The notes below the pieces were generated by a model, which saw nothing but the letters and a program-made list of their open reading frames with translations, had not been told where the DNA came from and searched no databases. From Conidiobolus incongruus B7586 (taxonomy: Eukaryota; Entomophthoromycota; Entomophthoromycetes; Entomophthorales; Conidiobolaceae), in the NCBI GenBank assembly GCA_000697335.1, contig JNEM01007310.1, positions 1-21,283 on the forward strand: a DNA stretch of 21,283 bases. Direction: 5' to 3'. Made by a program: the position numbers and the translations under genes. Shown piece after piece: positions 1-10,810 of this stretch. Each line of letters begins with the position of its first letter. The first letter of the stretch is position 1.

Positions 1-20
1 AAATAATGGGAAATTTTTTA
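1..20. repeat. Putative left terminal inverted repeat of the mariner
   Basis: The reverse complement of this stretch (taaaaaatttcccattattt) aligns with 1271-1289 (caaaaaattcctattatta) with one gap and three mismatches, two of them C/T. The sequence is AT-rich, so chance resemblance is possible. The spacing gives an element of normal mariner length, which is the main support. Confidence 0.4.
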
Positions 21-92
21 ATTTCTGATTTTTTAAATATATTATTAGTTTAAAATAAATAAATATATACAAAGTTAATAGGAAATTATATA

Positions 93-98
<6 letters not shown>

Positions 99-124
<26 letters not shown>
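99..124. repeat. AT dinucleotide microsatellite
   Basis: About thirteen AT units in a row, inside the 5' non-coding part of the mariner fossil. Confidence 0.9.
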
Positions 125-177
125 TAGTTTTTTTGATTAAAAAATTAACTTTTTAAAATTGGTTGTTTAATTTAATC

Positions 178-1209
178 ATGTTTAAACTAAATAGTAATCA
201 TCAAAAGTTTTTTATTTTGGTATTAGTAAAACTTAACCATAAGCCCTCTAGAATTATTTAAAATTTACAAGCAACTTTTGGTAATGAAGTATTATCTAAA
301 TCAACAATTTATTGCTAAGTAAATTACTTTAAGGTTAAGAGAGAAACTATTCAAAACCTGTTAAAATCTAGAAAATTTTTAACTGTTATTTTTTCAATTG
401 TAAATAAAGTGAAAAAATATATTGAAAAGTACCTTTTTATTTTAGCTAAAGAATTATCTAAGTACTTTAATATTAGTTTTACAAGTATTTTATATATTTT
501 AAAGTTTAAACTAAAATTAATAAATAAAAATATAAAATAGGTACCTTATAATTTAACTAAAGTTTAAAAAAAAGCTAGAGTAGTTATTGTTAAACAAAAC
601 CTATTAAAATATTACTAAAAGCTTAAACTTTTATAGTGAATAATTACAATTAATGAATCTTAAATCCCTATATATAATCCTTTATTAAAACACAAATTAA
701 AATACTAGATTAAGTTAAATTAACCCCCTCTACAAATCTTTTTAAATAAGTATTTTGTTAATAAACAAATGTTAATTATTGTAATAAATTATAATGATAT
801 ATGCTATTCTTATTTAGTTCTTAAAAGAAAATTAATTAATAATAAATTATATATTGTTTTTTTAAATAAAAGTATTTCTAATTGGTGTTCTCAATATAAT
901 TTAAAAAAACTTATTATTTTATATGATAATTGTAAAATACATAAATTTAAAGCTGTAAAAAACTTTCTAATTAAAAATAACTAGAAAAAACTACTACATC
1001 TAGTATATTCCTTTGATTATAACCTATGTGATTATAATTACTTTAGGTAATTAAAAAACTAGCTTACAGGAAAGAAAATTTCTACAAGAAAATTTAATTA
1101 GTTTGTAAAACATTAAATTTTAGTCCTTAATAAAAAAAACTATTTTTTAAGTGTTAGAAGTTTGTTAAAAGTATAGTAAAAAGTTATTAATAATAAAAGA
1201 AACTATTAA
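178..1209 (+). pseudogene. Mariner transposase pseudogene (DD34D)
   Basis: Read in one frame from ATG 178 to TAA 1207-1209, this gives 343 codons, matching mariner transposases (Mos1 is 345 aa), with no frameshift needed. The N-terminal part keeps a helix-turn-helix-like stretch (FGNEVLSKSTIY). The catalytic core keeps ITINES (mariner ITxDES; the first Asp is now Asn, codon 652-654), YDNCKIHK with the second Asp at 925-927, and CDYNYF with the third Asp at 1030-1032. The second and third acids are 34 residues apart, as in mariner, and the first two are 90 apart. Seventeen internal stops are present; they sit where Gln, Arg or Trp is expected, for example after DES, before VPYNLT and after NYFR. 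Residues such as Pro appear as Leu or Phe. All this fits C-to-T and G-to-A transitions, as produced by RIP or by AT-biased decay. Confidence 0.88.
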
Positions 1210-1270
1210 ATTTATATTATATATTTATTTTTATATATCATATATTCAAATGTTTATTTATTTTTAATTG

Positions 1271-1289
1271 CAAAAAATTCCTATTATTA
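1271..1289. repeat. Putative right terminal inverted repeat of the mariner
   Basis: Partner of bases 1-20. It lies about 60 bp after the last codon of the transposase frame, which suits a mariner 3' end. It contains the only C-rich bit (TTCCTATTATT) of this neighbourhood. Confidence 0.4.
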
Positions 1290-2077
1290 AAAATACAGAG
1301 TAATAATATTATAATAATATTTAAAATTATAAAAATTACAAATTTCAAAATATCATTCATAAATTTATTGAATATAAAACCAATAGTCTAATTTATTGAA
1401 ATATGAAAGAATGTAAAATTATATTGATAGACATTAATACAATAGAATACATATAATCAATATAGTCTAAATTAACAGGTGTTTATAAGTAATTAGAATA
1501 TTGATATAAATTCATATGAGAATATTTTAATATCAGAATAATAATAGATTCCAATTTCAAAATGTTGAACATTTTAGACTATTTAATTATTTATTAACCT
1601 ATTCAATATACTTGAGTCATTTCATATACCCCGACAACTGAATTAACTCTATCATAATTGATATGAAATTGGACGATATTTTGCAGGTATACAATAGCAA
1701 TCTCAATCCATATGTGTGTGCTTAAAGTTTGATATATCCATTTGCCAATTGCTCACAAGATCTCTGTCAATTGGTAGGCACAATTTACATATCAAAGTAG
1801 TAAAGAAAAAATTGTTTAAATTTATACTAAAAAGAAAAAAAAGATTGAGTTCTATACCAAATAACTATTAGATTCTTAAGAATCTTTATTTTTACAAAAT
1901 TTTATAATTTATTTTAATCTTAATTCATTAAAGAATAAATTAATTTAGTTAATATTATATAATTATAACCCTTATTAATTTATAAATAAGAGAAACTAAA
2001 ATTTTTAAAAAAAATTTTTACTATAAATGGTAAGATTGGCAAGGGGTATCAATTCCAACTCTACGATTTCATCTCAG

Positions 2078-2150
2078 TGGTCAGAGATATAGGTGACTAT
2101 GTGGTCCACAACTCTAAAGGCCAGGAGGACCAGTTGAGTCACAATGGCCA
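2078..2150. other. GC-richer imperfect hairpin, possible structured RNA
   Basis: Three nested stems can be drawn: TGGTC (2078-2082) with GGCCA (2146-2150, one G-T pair), GTGACT (2093-2098) with AGTCAC (2137-2142), and TGGTCC (2102-2107) with GGACCA (2127-2132), closing a 19-nt loop. The two inner stems are perfect 6-bp pairs separated by a 3x4 internal loop. I see no C/D box pair, no clear H/ACA signal and no tRNA B box. It may be an RNA gene, a protein-binding dyad or chance. Confidence 0.3.
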
Positions 2151-4424
2151 AATGGTTGAGCCCATCATATGTAGTTAGTCATAAGTTAGGCAAATTAAAA
2201 CAAATGAGGGATATGATATAAAGTTATGCAATAATAAATAACAAGTTGTAGTAAGATTGGGTTTTATTATCGTAAGAAGTATGTTGAATAGAATAAATTC
2301 TAATAGGTTAAAGGGCGGTTTTAGTGATACGCTAGGATAGAAGTGTTTCTCTTAGAAGTATTGAATATAGAAAAGAGGATAATTGATAGCAGAGGAGTAA
2401 TTTTGATTAGTAAACCAAAAATCAAGCTTCTATGATAAAAGCCACTGATGTATTGAAAGGTATTTAGGAGCTTATGGATGTCTGGTTCCATAGTGGTGTA
2501 TCCTTGTGATTGTTCTTGTTTATCTGAAGGAACAGGATGTGATAGATATTAAAGGATTTTTTATCTTGAAGTATTTCAATGATTAAATTGAATTGATAAT
2601 TGATCTAAACTAAAAAAATTTTATCACTGATAAATAATTGGTCATTAAGATAAATATGATAATAGCCATTATTATCACAATATTCACAATAAATATATTG
2701 GTCAATATCATTATTAATTTTTGACATATAACCTATATTATTAATAATATTTAATTAGTTGAAAGTTGTTGAAAAAATGGATAATTCCAACTTATTGGCT
2801 ATTTATTAAAGTTAGGAAAATATGATTACGGCATAATGAATTAGTTAATTTAGCAATTAACAATGTGTAATATAATAAATATTTTTTTAATTGGTAAATT
2901 ATATTCAATATAACTAATAATAATCCATACTTGGTCGCTATAATAATTTTAATTTCTTAAATATTAATTATTAATATGAAATCCAATACTCTGATAAATT
3001 AATTACATTCGACTGTTTCAATTCTAATAATTTCATCTTGAAATAAATTTAATTGAACTACTTGAGCGTTTGTAAATGGAAATTGTTGGTGGGTTTAGAA
3101 TCGTGAAGAATTAATACCTCGCGTTGCGAGCACGCTATAATGATTGAAAATTGAGTCGTAGTAGTGTGTAATGGTTTACTTAATAGAGGTTAGGATTGTG
3201 ATGGGTTTGAGCTGTAATAATAAAGTTAATAATGGTATGCTATATTGATTAATCCTATGAAAATTACTTCAACTATGCTGTTACTATAAACTGACAGTTA
3301 GCCGCAAGTTGTCAAAGTGTAATAATCATAATTGGAGGTATGGTTCAAAAGGTATTGAGTTTGTTCTCGTGTTAATTGATTTATATCTAATCATATAAAC
3401 AATAGGTTATTAATTTAAATTTTAAAATGATTTATTTAGCTTTAATCATCATTTGAATTCTAACACCAGAATCATATTGATAAATATCTAATTTGAAAAT
3501 ATTGCAAATTTCATTATTGTCATCGTCCGTTATATTATCAAGAATGCCTCTATCATTAGGTACGGAGTTTGGTAGAGTTTGTGGGGATTGAGTCCTAGGT
3601 GCACTGGTGCCACTTAGCAATCATGACCCTCGAGACAATCCTTGTGACTGAGTGTAGTTTAATATGGATGGGGTTAGGGATTGTGGTGCTCGTTTTCAAC
3701 TTAGTTTATTATTGAACATATTTTAAATTATTTCAAATTGATATTATAATTCTAAATAATTTGTTAACATTATGAAATTAATAAAACAAAAAATTTGCTA
3801 ATTTGCGACTGATTTTAACTTATTGAATTGAATTGATAGTATTATTTTACTAGTTGATTTAAGAAAATTTTTTCATTTATTATTTCAAATTACCAATTAA
3901 TCACATTTATTCAATAGAATCTAAAGGGGATTGAGAAAATAATTATAATGTTATAGTAAGTATAAAATGAAATAATAATTATTATAAAAGAATATAACAA
4001 ATATAATTATTACTCACGAGAGTAAAATGTCTAAAGTTTCATTAATATATTTAATTTACTCTTTAAAAAAATGAAAAATTCTAATACAAAAAACTAATTA
4101 AAGTAATTTAAATGAAAATAATATATTAACTAATTAAATAGAAGAAAAATAAAGAATAATCATTATATTAATATTATTAGGTTATTTTATTTACAAAATA
4201 AATATTAAAATCTTCATTATATCCAATACAAATCAGTTACCTAAATAAAGATTAAAATTAGTTCGACTTGATCAACTATAAATGAATTATAAATATTAGA
4301 AGTATTCTCAGAAACTACCAAGACGGCACTTCCTATATATTATTTGAAGGTGTATCTCATCATGTACTGGTGAGCAAATGGAGACTTGACATACCTTGTG
4401 GAATTGAAACATGATGTGATGTGA

Positions 4425-4500
4425 TATGCTGTCAATCAGTGTATCGAACCCCAACTCGATGAGGATTGAATACGGTTGACTATACAACAAGATCACAATA
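4425..4500 (-). repeat. tRNA-like patch, possible SINE head or tRNA relic
   Basis: On the minus strand a B-box-like GGGGTTCGATAC (4452-4441) follows an A-box-like TTGTATAGTCAACCG (4487-4473). The A-box region resembles TAGTATAGTGGTTAGTATC of tRNA-Glu and tRNA-Asp. The interval between the boxes is about 22 nt, shorter than in a normal tRNA, and the acceptor stem does not pair. It is therefore not a working tRNA gene. About 110 bp of GC-richer sequence follows downstream (to about 4313), as expected for the body of a tRNA-derived SINE. Weak call. Confidence 0.3.
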
Positions 4501-5534
4501 AATTCATTAATAAAAATTTAGCTTCTCAATTTTAGACAAAACAATCCGAATGAAATAATTATGGGATTCAATTCAATTTAATATTGAAATAAAATTTGAA
4601 TAAGAACAAATTATTTATAAAAAAATTTATATATTTGAAAAATATAATTATTGAGATAATAATAAAATTAAATTTAATTATTCTATTATAATTAAATCAT
4701 TTAAATAAAATTTTTTTCAAAGTATTAGATATTATCAATTATATTCAACAAAATAATAAAATATTTAAAATTGAGCTATTTAATTATAAAAAATTTTTAA
4801 ATAATCAAAGTTAATTGATTCAAAATTGAAATTAAATAAAAGTAAATATTATATAATTAAATAATAGCTAAATTAATTTTGATTTGAATGAATTATTGAA
4901 AATGAAAAATAAAAATTCAAAAAATATTATATATAATTTAAGTAAGGTATAATTGTAAAATTTATTGATATATAATTCTAAAAATTCAAATAATGTTTTT
5001 TGTTTGAATACTTGATACTATATTAACTCATTTCTATTAATTATTTTTAAACTTTATTCAATTCAAATACAATAATTTGTTAATTGTTGCAAATTTAATA
5101 GAATATCAAAGATCAAATGATTGTTTTTTAAAAAATATTCATTATAAAAAATTTTATAAATACCCAATTCGTTGTAGAATACTCAGAGTGAAATATAATA
5201 ATCCAATTAATAAAGATTGAAAAGAGTTTATCAAGTTTACTGAGTTTTACTTTATATTTTTCAAAATATTGCAAAACGAATAGAGTTTTAAATATAAGTA
5301 ATATTCATAAAATAATTAATTTTTGACATTGATATTAAAATTATAATTATTTCAATTATTTGAATAAACATCATTATTCATATATTATATTTTATCAAGA
5401 ATTATAGCGAGTTGGATCCTAATAGAAAGATATTAATTGAATTAATTCAATTCCATACTCAAATTTTACAAGTGTGACTAATGAACAAAAGATTAAACCT
5501 CAGCAAATGATTAAACATTCATTAATAATAATTA

Positions 5535-6566
5535 CTAAAGGTTAACAGTTAACACTTGACCAACAACGATGCCTTCATTGTGTTGAAGTTCGTGAGGAGT
5601 ATTGACTTGACCGAGTTCGACACAGCAGAATTCCTTGTAACCATCTTGATGCATATCCTTGAGGGATTCAGATTTAGCGATCCAGGGATTCCAGACTACC
5701 GCATCGTCAAGGTGATTGGATTTGATGGTGATGGACTTGTAGGGTTGACCACCAGCTACAAGTTCCAAATCGCTTTGGCCTCCTCCGATATATACACGGT
5801 CGACTTCATTAGGGAAATCTACTTCATCCCTCAATTCCTTGGGAGGTTCGTCGTGAAGGTCAACCTTATCCACAAATTTCAACGATTTTAAGCCTCTGAC
5901 CTTGGCTTGGGTAATATCGCCAATATTGAAGTAAGTGTGAAGTAAGGGGGTCACCAGAATGGATTCCGTGTCCAAATTCTTGATTTCGAGATCGGTTTGG
6001 AGGGTATTAGAACCAACTGTAACAGTGTAGACCAATTTGAACTTGTAGGGCCACAACTCTGCCAAGTCAGGTCTTTGACTCTTCACAGCTTCGGAATCGA
6101 GTTCGAAACTAGCGGAGTTGTCACTGCTAGATTGGATATGTTGCCACTTGACTAATCTAGCGAAACCTATTCAAACAAAATATTAAATTCATATCACTAT
6201 TTTTAGGGTTAATAATATACCGTGACTAGGTAATTTATGAGCAGGATTAGGAGGTTCGACAGTACCAAATTGAGGGAAAACCAAAGGAATACTAAAAACC
6301 AGTTATCAGCCAAAAATATCATCTAAGACTATATTATTACCCTCCACGAATAGCTTTACTTCCGTCGAGATGAGCTTTTTTACTAATATCCAGTTAACAA
6401 TATATACATATAACTAAATACTCATTTGATAATACCTCAAAAATAAAATATCATTATTATTCACTTTCCAACTAGTTACAGTTGCTCCAAATAAATTAAT
6501 TTCACAGACACCGTTATCAGCTTGAATAACGACTCTATCAGGATTAGATTGTAATTGAACTACCAT
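5535..6566 (-). CDS. Glucose-6-phosphate 1-epimerase-like (aldose 1-epimerase family)
   Basis: Homologue of yeast YMR099C, which interconverts the alpha and beta anomers of hexose 6-phosphates in the cytosol. Exons on the minus strand: 6566-6436, 6382-6341, 6291-6221 and 6166-5535. The introns are 53, 49 and 54 nt, all GT-AG. The spliced product is 291 aa against about 297 in yeast. Family motifs are preserved: LDGSKAIRGGIPLVFPQFG (about residues 50-68), LPSHGFAR with a probable catalytic His81, LLHTYF with His158, DDAVVWNPW (235-243) and the general-base Glu265 in CCVELG. Splice junctions fall inside these motifs and restore them exactly, which supports the model. The ATG is the first in frame and gives the normal N-terminus (VVQLQSNPDRVVIQ). 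The enzyme looks intact. It could act on another phosphosugar, as substrate choice is not readable here. Confidence 0.93.
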
Positions 6567-7020
6567 TATTATTTTATTAAATTTTATTTTTAATTGAAAA
6601 CAAGAAAAAAAAAATTAAAATAAAATAAAAAGAAGATAAAAAAAATTTTAATTACGTCATTTGATATGAGAAAATTATTTTAAGTTTAGTTTCATATTCT
6701 AAAAATTAATTCAAAAATAAAAAAGAAGTTAAATTTAAGATTTAATAATAATAATAATAATTTTTTAAGATTAATACCAAATAATATATATGCATGTGTT
6801 TAAACAATATAATTAAATCAATTGAATAATCTATTTAAAGTTTTTTATTTAACTAATTAATTTTATTATTTGTCAGTCACAAATTTTGAAATTTTAATTA
6901 TTAATTATAAAAGTATTCAAAAATTTCATTAATTAATCCATCATAATAAAAACTAAACGTACTGATTTTCTCATACTAATTATTATTAAAAAATTAAATA
7001 AAAATACATGCCGATTTGGA
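6567..7020. other. Spacer between epimerase and SGF73-like genes
   Basis: AT-rich DNA holding the 3' end of the upstream minus-strand gene and the promoter/5'UTR of the epimerase gene. Next to the epimerase ATG lies a tract of A-rich runs on the plus strand (pyrimidine-rich in the transcript sense, about 6596-6645). A short TAA trinucleotide repeat lies at about 6742-6760. No gene seen. Confidence 0.6.
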
Positions 7021-8378
7021 CTACTTGGGTAAATCCTTCAAACTACTGGAGATCATATTGCGCATAATAAAGTTTTGGTAGTTGCTCCGATTGTTGAAGA
7101 TTGGGCGACTTGCTACGGGTTGGAGATTGCGATTGCGGAGACACTGTAAGATAATTTCGAGCTCTTTGTCAGAGTCGTAGTCACTCTCTTCCTCGATTTC
7201 TTTGGGTTGCGTGTCGTGGTCAGTTTTGTTTTGAGATTTGAGTTGTTCAGCTATTAGGAAATTAGTTGGAAGTATGGATTTAATAGGTTAGAATGATGTT
7301 ACCTTTTAATTTGGCGTTATTTTGATTGTACTTGCGCACTAAGTCGTCATATGTTGTGGATCTTCCCATGACTGCTCTCTTGAGAGCTACGGAATGTGTC
7401 TTACATGTAATAGTTCTGAGGCATGGCTTGCCATCGGGTCCTATAACACCACATTGGCGTTCCAGATCGACAGGTCCTGTAAATGGTATCACATTTAGTT
7501 AATGCAATAAAGAATGACTAGGTAATTAAGTACATACCCACAATTTTAGGCTTAGCAGGTTTCCTCTTCGATTTAGAATCTTTCTTCGATTTCTTTTTCG
7601 TATCTAAAATTAATTAGTCAATCAAAAATAATTTAATTACAAACAAAAATGTAGTACTTGAATCATCATCCATATTATGATCATTAATGTGTTGAGAATC
7701 GTTCATTCCCGAGTAGAATTCGTCCTGATCTAAAGGTGCTGTAGTTGCTGGAATTTCGTCGGGATTGGGTAGTTCCAAACAATAGGGCTAAATTATCAAC
7801 ATCGTTAATTTTGATTAATTTATTATTTATGACAAGTTACTAGATAAGCATTTTCTACAACTGGAAATATGGGTATTTGCTTCAGATTTAAATTATTTAA
7901 AACTAAATAGCATATTATTAAAATACATCTTTTCTAAATCAATAAAAGAAGTTTACTTTGGGGAATATTGCGCTTATAAGTAGCGTGTAAACTCCTCTTA
8001 GGTTTAGACATTTTCATGGATATCGCCTTCCAATCCCTTTCTTTGCCAAAAACTTGTGCGGTCTGCTCCGTGACTAAAGGTGCCCACGACTGTGACAGGT
8101 ACGAACTATCTATCTTGTCCAAAGGATTCATCTCTTTTTCTAAATTTTACACAAATCAATATTTTACAAAGTTGATGCAAAATTTCAAACTTACTCTTTT
8201 TGAGATACGACCCCGTCGTTTGTTTCTTTTTGGTCTTTGGGTTAGAGCTTGGAGGGTCTGGAGCTTGAACAGGAGGAGGTCGCTTTGTAGCTGTCCTACT
8301 AACTTCTTCTAAAAATTATAGTAAGTTCAAATTTGAATATAAAATAAATTTTACTAAATAACCTTTTGTTTCTGACAT
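7021..8378 (-). CDS. SGF73: SAGA subunit Sgf73/ataxin-7-like (SCA7 domain)
   Basis: Sgf73 (ataxin-7) anchors the histone H2B deubiquitinase module to the SAGA coactivator in the nucleus. Eight exons on the minus strand: 8378-8363, 8308-8195, 8139-7957, 7902-7841, 7787-7658, 7603-7538, 7476-7303 and 7250-7021. The seven introns are 52-61 nt, GT-AG, and keep one frame throughout, giving 324 aa. The SCA7 domain spans about residues 191-248: VDLERQCGVIGPDGKPC, then TCKTHSVALKRAVMGRS and YDDLVRKYNQ, with the zinc-ligand pattern C-x9-C-x5-C-x2-H. A Lys/Ser-rich basic stretch precedes it. An acidic segment and a C-terminal ILQCLRNRNLQP...FIMRNMISSSL follow, similar in layout to fungal Sgf73 tails. 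The N-terminal 190 residues hold a single Cys, so the usual N-terminal zinc finger is not visible. A WKAISMKM...LHATYKRN stretch (about 78-100) is weakly SANT-like. The family call is firm; the first tiny exon (16 nt) is the least certain. Confidence 0.9.
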
Positions 8379-9827
8379 ATTTTCAATTAATTAAATAATC
8401 TGATATATACTGTTGAATTGATAGTTTTATGATATTATAGTAATATGATTAATTAATATTTATTTTAAATTGATTTAATTAAGTTGATTTTTGATTAGTT
8501 TAAAGTGTAAATTAAAAATTGACTTGTCAAACAAAATATAAATTATGTGAGGGATTTGGAGGTTATTATGGGACCCCCTTTTGGATTAATTGGATGGATT
8601 TTGTTCTTATTGTAATAAATTTGAATTTAATGGATATTTCGAATAATAAATATATATACTCATATCTAATATAAAGTTAAAATAAAGATAACCCATTGTG
8701 GTTTTAATCTTAAATATTAGGATTAGATTAAATTTGTTGTAAATGTGGTATTGAAAATAATATATTATTACTGCTTAAATTTTGAATCATCAAACTAAAA
8801 GAATTTATTTTAAGCTTAAAATGAATAAAATCTTTAGCAATATGGATTATGAGAAAAACAATTATATGGCCATATATTATAAATATCTGAAATGGATTTT
8901 GCAGGCATAATAAGTTACTTCTAACATTGTTTTTAGATCATTTTTGTCGAGTTGAGTTGAATTTTTGCCTGAAAAGTTTGAATATTTGTTTCTAATTAGT
9001 TATCATATCAATTTATATCATTAAATTATTGGCATCATATATAAAATAAAAAATTGCCAAAAGTTATCTTTTAAAATTATGATGAGTTAATAATTAAAAT
9101 AAAGAAGTATTATTTTCATGGTGAAATAAATTTTAGTATTGAAAAATGATTATTCAAATATACTTTCAAATTCATTATTTTATTTTTACTCATTTTCAGA
9201 TTATCAAGGATTTTATTAATGATTAAGTGATCATTTATAAATTGAAGAAAAAATCTATAAATTACAAAAGTATTTTCAATAGAAAAATACGTTAAATTAC
9301 AATTTCATTAATTTTTTTAGATTTTTTTTCTACAATAAATTGCCTTCAAGCTTATATTACCCACTAACTGCTCAAATTTACTATTCTCAATTTTGTATTT
9401 AGCAATTATCAATTATTTTGCACTCTTTGGTAATTCAAATAGATGTTGTATAAAACCATTAAAAAATTAGTTGGTAATCAATATTTTATATGAATAATTA
9501 TTTATAAGAGATAATTCGTCATGATACAATAATTGAAACAAAAAGTTCTTATATTGATATTATCAAATTGATAATATAGCTAAACTTTTGAAATTTTAAA
9601 ATTTATTCTTTCATTTCCTAAATTAAAAAAATCATGTACCAAATTATCACTTTAATATAATAATCACAATTAATTAATCAATTTAAATCCATACTATTGA
9701 ATTATATATCAAACAATGTTAATTGATTCCCCAAATAGCATACAAAGAAGGATGGTAAGATCTAAGATTCAGGAGGAAGTATTGAAATATTGAGAAGGTG
9801 GCCAATAAAGGATCAGGGATAAATTAA

Positions 9828-9852
9828 GGTGATTCTCCTTAAAGAATCAACC
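9828..9852. other. Small hairpin in a GC-richer islet
   Basis: GGTGATTCT pairs with AGAATC-A-ACC across a 6-nt loop (CCTTAA): nine base pairs with a single-base bulge. It sits in the middle of a 180-bp islet that is clearly less AT-rich than its surroundings. No coding frame or tRNA box of value was found around it. Function unknown. Confidence 0.3.
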
Positions 9853-10783
9853 CATTATAATCTCCTAATTGGTAGGTATGGGGTCGAATTACTATATCTG
9901 GACTGCATATTAGATTGGAATTGAAATATTGGCCAATTTTAAAAAAATGTAAATAATAGCTTAGGTACTGAAATGATTTGATTTTTCGGTTTTGATAAGT
10001 ATATTTGTGCTATTGAATTCAATGATAGCAATATGTACTCAACAGTACTCTACTCATTTTGATGATTATTTATAGTTAAACAATCATATATTATTCTATA
10101 GTTTGATTATATCAGTAATATGAAATAATGATTTAATATAATCAATAACAATGAATTGAAGTAATGTTTTTGATAAAATATAATAACTTTATTATTAAAT
10201 GGGTATATTTTTAGATGATAGATTTAAAATACAATCAATGATCAAGTTAATATTCTCATACTAATTAGTGAATCTATAAATTGTGATGTAATCAAAATTC
10301 GTCTTAATTTGACAGAATATTATACAATTATATTTAGTAAAATTCGCATACAGTATATTTACTATTAATTATACATATATATATATTTAAATGAATATAT
10401 AGAATGAGATATTAATAAAAGATTTAATAATTTAGTGTCATTTTGATTTTTAAGTTGATGATACAATCTAGTTGTAGTTGAGATTAATTAAAGTTTTTCA
10501 AACGTCTAATAAACAATGATTTTGAATACATTAAATACCATATATTATATAATTATTTTTATTAATTGCTAAATAATACAAATAAAATAGTGACATATTA
10601 ATAATATTTCACTGATTAATATTTTGATATAAGTATAACGATTGCATAATATTTCTGAATCTCATAATTTATATGGAGAAATTAAAATTTGAATTTATTG
10701 GATTAGAAAAATCCCATGATGAAATTAGTAAAATGGTCAAGAATGAAAATCCAAAAAGATGGGGATTCTCTGGAATGAGCACA

Positions 10784-10799
10784 GTAAACTTGAGTTTAC
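10784..10799. promoter_or_regulatory. 16-bp palindrome upstream of the ataxin-2 homologue
   Basis: GTAAACT-TG-AGTTTAC is a perfect 7-bp dyad around a 2-bp centre, 87-102 bp before the ATG. Such symmetry suits a dimeric transcription factor. The half site GTAAAC also resembles the forkhead core. No direct evidence of binding. Confidence 0.4.
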
Positions 10800-10810
10800 A
10801 TTGATTAACC

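Larger units (their letters stand above)
1..1290 (+). mobile_element. Dead mariner-type (DD34D) DNA transposon
   Basis: A Tc1/mariner-superfamily element of about 1.3 kb, the usual mariner size. The transposase frame (178-1209) sits in the middle. The ends show an imperfect inverted repeat: bases 1-20, read in reverse complement, resemble 1271-1289 with one gap and a few transitions. The left end touches the window edge, so the true terminus and the TA target duplication cannot be seen. An AT dinucleotide run lies in the 5' part before the transposase frame. The element is non-autonomous now, because the transposase is full of stops. Family assignment rests on the transposase; element borders are the weaker part of the call. 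Confidence 0.75.
1291..5534. other. Long AT-rich spacer with GC-richer islets
   Basis: No gene I can identify. Most of it is A/T-dominated DNA with stops in all frames. Less AT-rich islets stand out at about 2020-2180, 2240-2520, 3090-3330, 3530-3720 and 4310-4500. The first has an open frame without ATG (1990-2178, +) and a strong hairpin. The second has a 56-residue ATG frame on the minus strand (2491-2321) with a hydrophobic middle. The fourth holds the 3' part of a minus-strand frame (3620-3432, 62 residues, first codon TTG). I recognise none of these as a family. They may be eroded genes, non-coding RNAs or old repeats. A short perfect stem (CTCGC-GTT-GCGAG) lies at 3118-3130. Confidence 0.6.

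Noticed and set aside
769-984. A separate 71-codon gene
   Set aside because: It is only the longest stop-free piece of the mariner transposase frame.
4425-4500. A working tRNA gene
   Set aside because: The boxes are too close, the acceptor stem does not pair and the T stem has a mismatch.
5556-5891. 111-codon frame on the plus strand
   Set aside because: It is the antisense shadow of exon 4 of the epimerase, whose motifs are unmistakable.
7934-7956. A 23-nt intron in the SGF73-like gene (nearest TTTAG after the GTAAAC donor)
   Set aside because: Too short for splicing. The next acceptor at 7903 gives a 54-nt intron and an open downstream exon in frame.
8016-8312. 98-codon plus-strand frame
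   Set aside because: It overlaps exons 2 and 3 of the SGF73-like gene in antisense and crosses its intron; no family motif.
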